From an uncultured Actinomycetes bacterium (GTDB lineage: Bacteria > Actinomycetota > Actinomycetes > Mycobacteriales > Mycobacteriaceae), in contig CAIWCQ010000012.1 of assembly GCA_903911165.1 (NCBI GenBank), positions 1 to 5,611 on the forward strand: DNA of 5,611 bases. The letters are read 5' to 3'. A program made the translations under genes and the position numbers. The notes under the pieces are model-generated. The model was not told where the DNA came from, searched no databases, and saw only the letters and a program-made list of their open reading frames with translations. Below are positions 4,209 to 5,611 of the stretch, in pieces; position 1 is the first letter of the stretch, and every line of letters begins with the position of its first letter.

Positions 4209-5611
4209 CTCAGTTCGAGCAGGTAGCTGTCGGCACCGGAACTGACGGCGGCGGCCGCAGCCCACGGCGGAGCGAACCCGAACAAGTTGAACAGCGACAC
4301 CAGTCCGGACGCCGCGCCGATCAGCAACGTCGCCGTCGCTCCAACCACCTGGCCCACGACGAAGCCGATCGGGTTGTCTCCGAAGAGTGCGCCCACTGCC
4401 GCGCCCACGGCCATCCCGACGGCAGCCTGAAGTGCAGGTTGTTCGATGACGGCTTGAATCACGGTGTTGGTCAGCTCACCGACTGGATTTCCGGCGGCGA
4501 TGTCGACCGCGAGCTCGCTGATCAAATCTTGCACGGCGGTGTTGGCGAGCAGCGAGTCCACCACGGCCTCGGTCACCTGACCGGCCGCAGCGTCCAGGCC
4601 CGAGTCACCCAGCGAATCGCCGATGAGGGTGGTGACGACATCGCGCGCTACTGCGCTGACGGCTTCCTGCACGGAGGATTCACCCAGGATCGAGCGCAAC
4701 GCATCGGAGGCGATGGCGTCGAGTGCGGCCACGAGGGCCGGGTCGGCCTGCAGCGACGCCAAGGCGCTCTGCAGCGCATCGGTCACGTCGGCCCCGGCCA
4801 GCACAGCGGCGGCGACCTGGCCGGCGGCGCCGGAGAGCGCTGTAGCGACGCCGGCCTGGCTGAAGAAGCCGGTCACTGCGGAGCCGGCCATGTCGGCCAG
4901 GCTCCCGGTAGCCGCGAGGTCGGTCAGCGTGGCGACGATCGTGTCGCCGTAGGCGGACCCGAGAAGGTCGCCAACAAACGCCCAGGCGCTCGGATCGGCC
5001 GTGAGGTCGCCGACTACCGCCGCGGTGCTCGCTCCGAGTGCCGAGATCAGCGCCGAATCAGTCAGCACCGCGTACACCGCGGTGGTGACGCTGGCCGCCA
5101 CTGCCGGCACGAATGCCGAATCTGCTTGCAGCGCAAGCCAAGCGGTCTGCAGCGCCGCCTGCTGGTCGGTGCCCGCCAGCAGCGCGGTGGCAAGCCCACC
5201 ACCGATGTCTGCCAGGGCTGTCGCGATACCGGGCTGGCCCAGGAAGTCGACAAGCACAGTGCCGGCGACGTCGGCTAGGCCCCCGGTAACGGCCTCGTTG
5301 GAGATCAGTCCGACGAGTACGCCGGTCAACGTGCCGGAGAGTCCGGACACCGGGGTACCCGCCAGAGCCGCGCTGACATAGCCGGCGACTTGCTGGCCGA
5401 CAATCGCCTGCAGTGCCGGATCGCCCGCCACACCGGCGACCACGTCGGTGACGGCGGTACCGACGGCCTGCACCAGACCGGCATCGGTCAGCGCCACGTT
5501 CAGTGCCGCGGTCACTGCGACGCCTACTGCATCCCGGAACGCCGCATCGGCTTGCAGCGACTGCCAGGCGGCCTCGGCTGCGGCGGAGGGATTGTTTCCG
5601 GACACCACGGC
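4199..5611 (-). CDS. Ala/Val/Gly-rich repeat protein, N-terminus cut by window edge
   Basis: At least 470 residues are visible. The frame remains open at 5611, so the start lies outside the window. A GTG at 5608 (or 5605) is possible but has no visible RBS, and the repeats are already under way there. I do not recognise a family. Counting from the GTG at 5608, the protein is almost wholly small hydrophobic residues and is made of divergent repeats marked by LQAD at 18-21, 160-163 and 286-289 (periods 142 and 126 residues). Segments 110-163 and 236-289 align without gaps at about 50% identity. Recurrent motifs are LADxAG, GxATAL and AxLAGxD. Charge is low and mostly acidic. Residues about 393-442 form a Gly/Ala-rich hydrophobic stretch (NPIGFVVGQVVG, LLIGAASGLVSLF) that could insert in or lie against a membrane. 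There is no PGRS-type Gly-Gly repeat or sorting motif. A surface or secreted role, as with other Ala-rich mycobacterial proteins, is only a guess. Confidence 0.8.
   Translation of the reverse strand, partial: AVVSGNNPSAAAEAAWQSLQADAAFRDAVGVAVTAALNVALTDAGLVQAVGTAVTDVVAGVAGDPALQAIVGQQVAGYVSAALAGTPVSGLSGTLTGVLVGLISNEAVTGGLADVAGTVLVDFLGQPGIATALADIGGGLATALLAGTDQQAALQTAWLALQADSAFVPAVAASVTTAVYAVLTDSALISALGASTAAVVGDLTADPSAWAFVGDLLGSAYGDTIVATLTDLAATGSLADMAGSAVTGFFSQAGVATALSGAAGQVAAAVLAGADVTDALQSALASLQADPALVAALDAIASDALRSILGESSVQEAVSAVARDVVTTLIGDSLGDSGLDAAAGQVTEAVVDSLLANTAVQDLISELAVDIAAGNPVGELTNTVIQAVIEQPALQAAVGMAVGAAVGALFGDNPIGFVVGQVVGATATLLIGAASGLVSLFNLFGFAPPWAAAAAVSSGADSYLLELSRV

Noticed and set aside
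4019..5278. A long plus-strand open frame encoding a Gly/Arg/His-rich 419-residue product
   Set aside because: It is antisense to the Ala-rich repeat gene and overlaps the membrane-protein gene. Its composition is typical of a complementary-frame shadow in high-GC DNA, and it has no RBS or domain.

Overview
The window looks like chromosomal DNA of a high-GC actinomycete, most likely a mycobacterium or close relative (Mycolicibacterium-like). The reasons are the strong G/C third-position bias, a 67-residue cold-shock protein very close to mycobacterial CspA, start codons placed as in leaderless mycobacterial transcripts, and an Ala/Val/Gly-rich repeat protein. There are no rRNA, tRNA, CRISPR, transposase, integrase or phage genes. 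The species assignment is inference from sequence character, not from a search.

Layout from left to right. Positions 29-895 (+) encode a NYN (PIN-like) RNase domain fused through a Pro/Ala/Glu linker to a C-terminal OST-HTH/LOTUS domain. Facing it on the minus strand, 892-2550 encodes a NERD nuclease-like domain fused to a UvrD-type SF1 helicase. The two stop codons overlap in TTAG. Positions 2551-2982 form a divergent regulatory interval of about 430 bp. It holds a leaderless-type promoter for the helicase, a possible divergent promoter, a good candidate for an unannotated 40-residue protein (2713-2835), an imperfect duplication of that gene's 3' end, and the cspA promoter and leader. The cspA gene (2983-3186, +) ends in a textbook intrinsic terminator (3203-3237).

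Immediately after the terminator lies a 29-bp tandem repeat (3242-3317, about 2.6 copies). Its last copy puts a -10-like TAATCT six bases before the GTG of an unrecognised membrane protein with about eight membrane spans (3321-4202, +). That gene converges, again with a 4-nt stop overlap (CTAG), on a minus-strand gene that runs off the right edge (4199-5611). The latter encodes an Ala/Val/Gly-rich protein built from repeats of roughly 126-142 residues.

Functionally, the left half is rich in nucleic-acid proteins: a putative RNase with an RNA-binding domain, a putative nuclease-helicase, and an RNA chaperone. The pairing of NYN-LOTUS and NERD-helicase genes could be RNA/DNA quality control or defence, but nothing here proves joint action; the genes converge and do not form an operon. 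The right half appears to encode envelope proteins of unknown role. The points most worth following up are the 40-aa ORF, the promoter-bearing tandem repeat, the two matching leaderless start geometries, and the two convergent stop overlaps.
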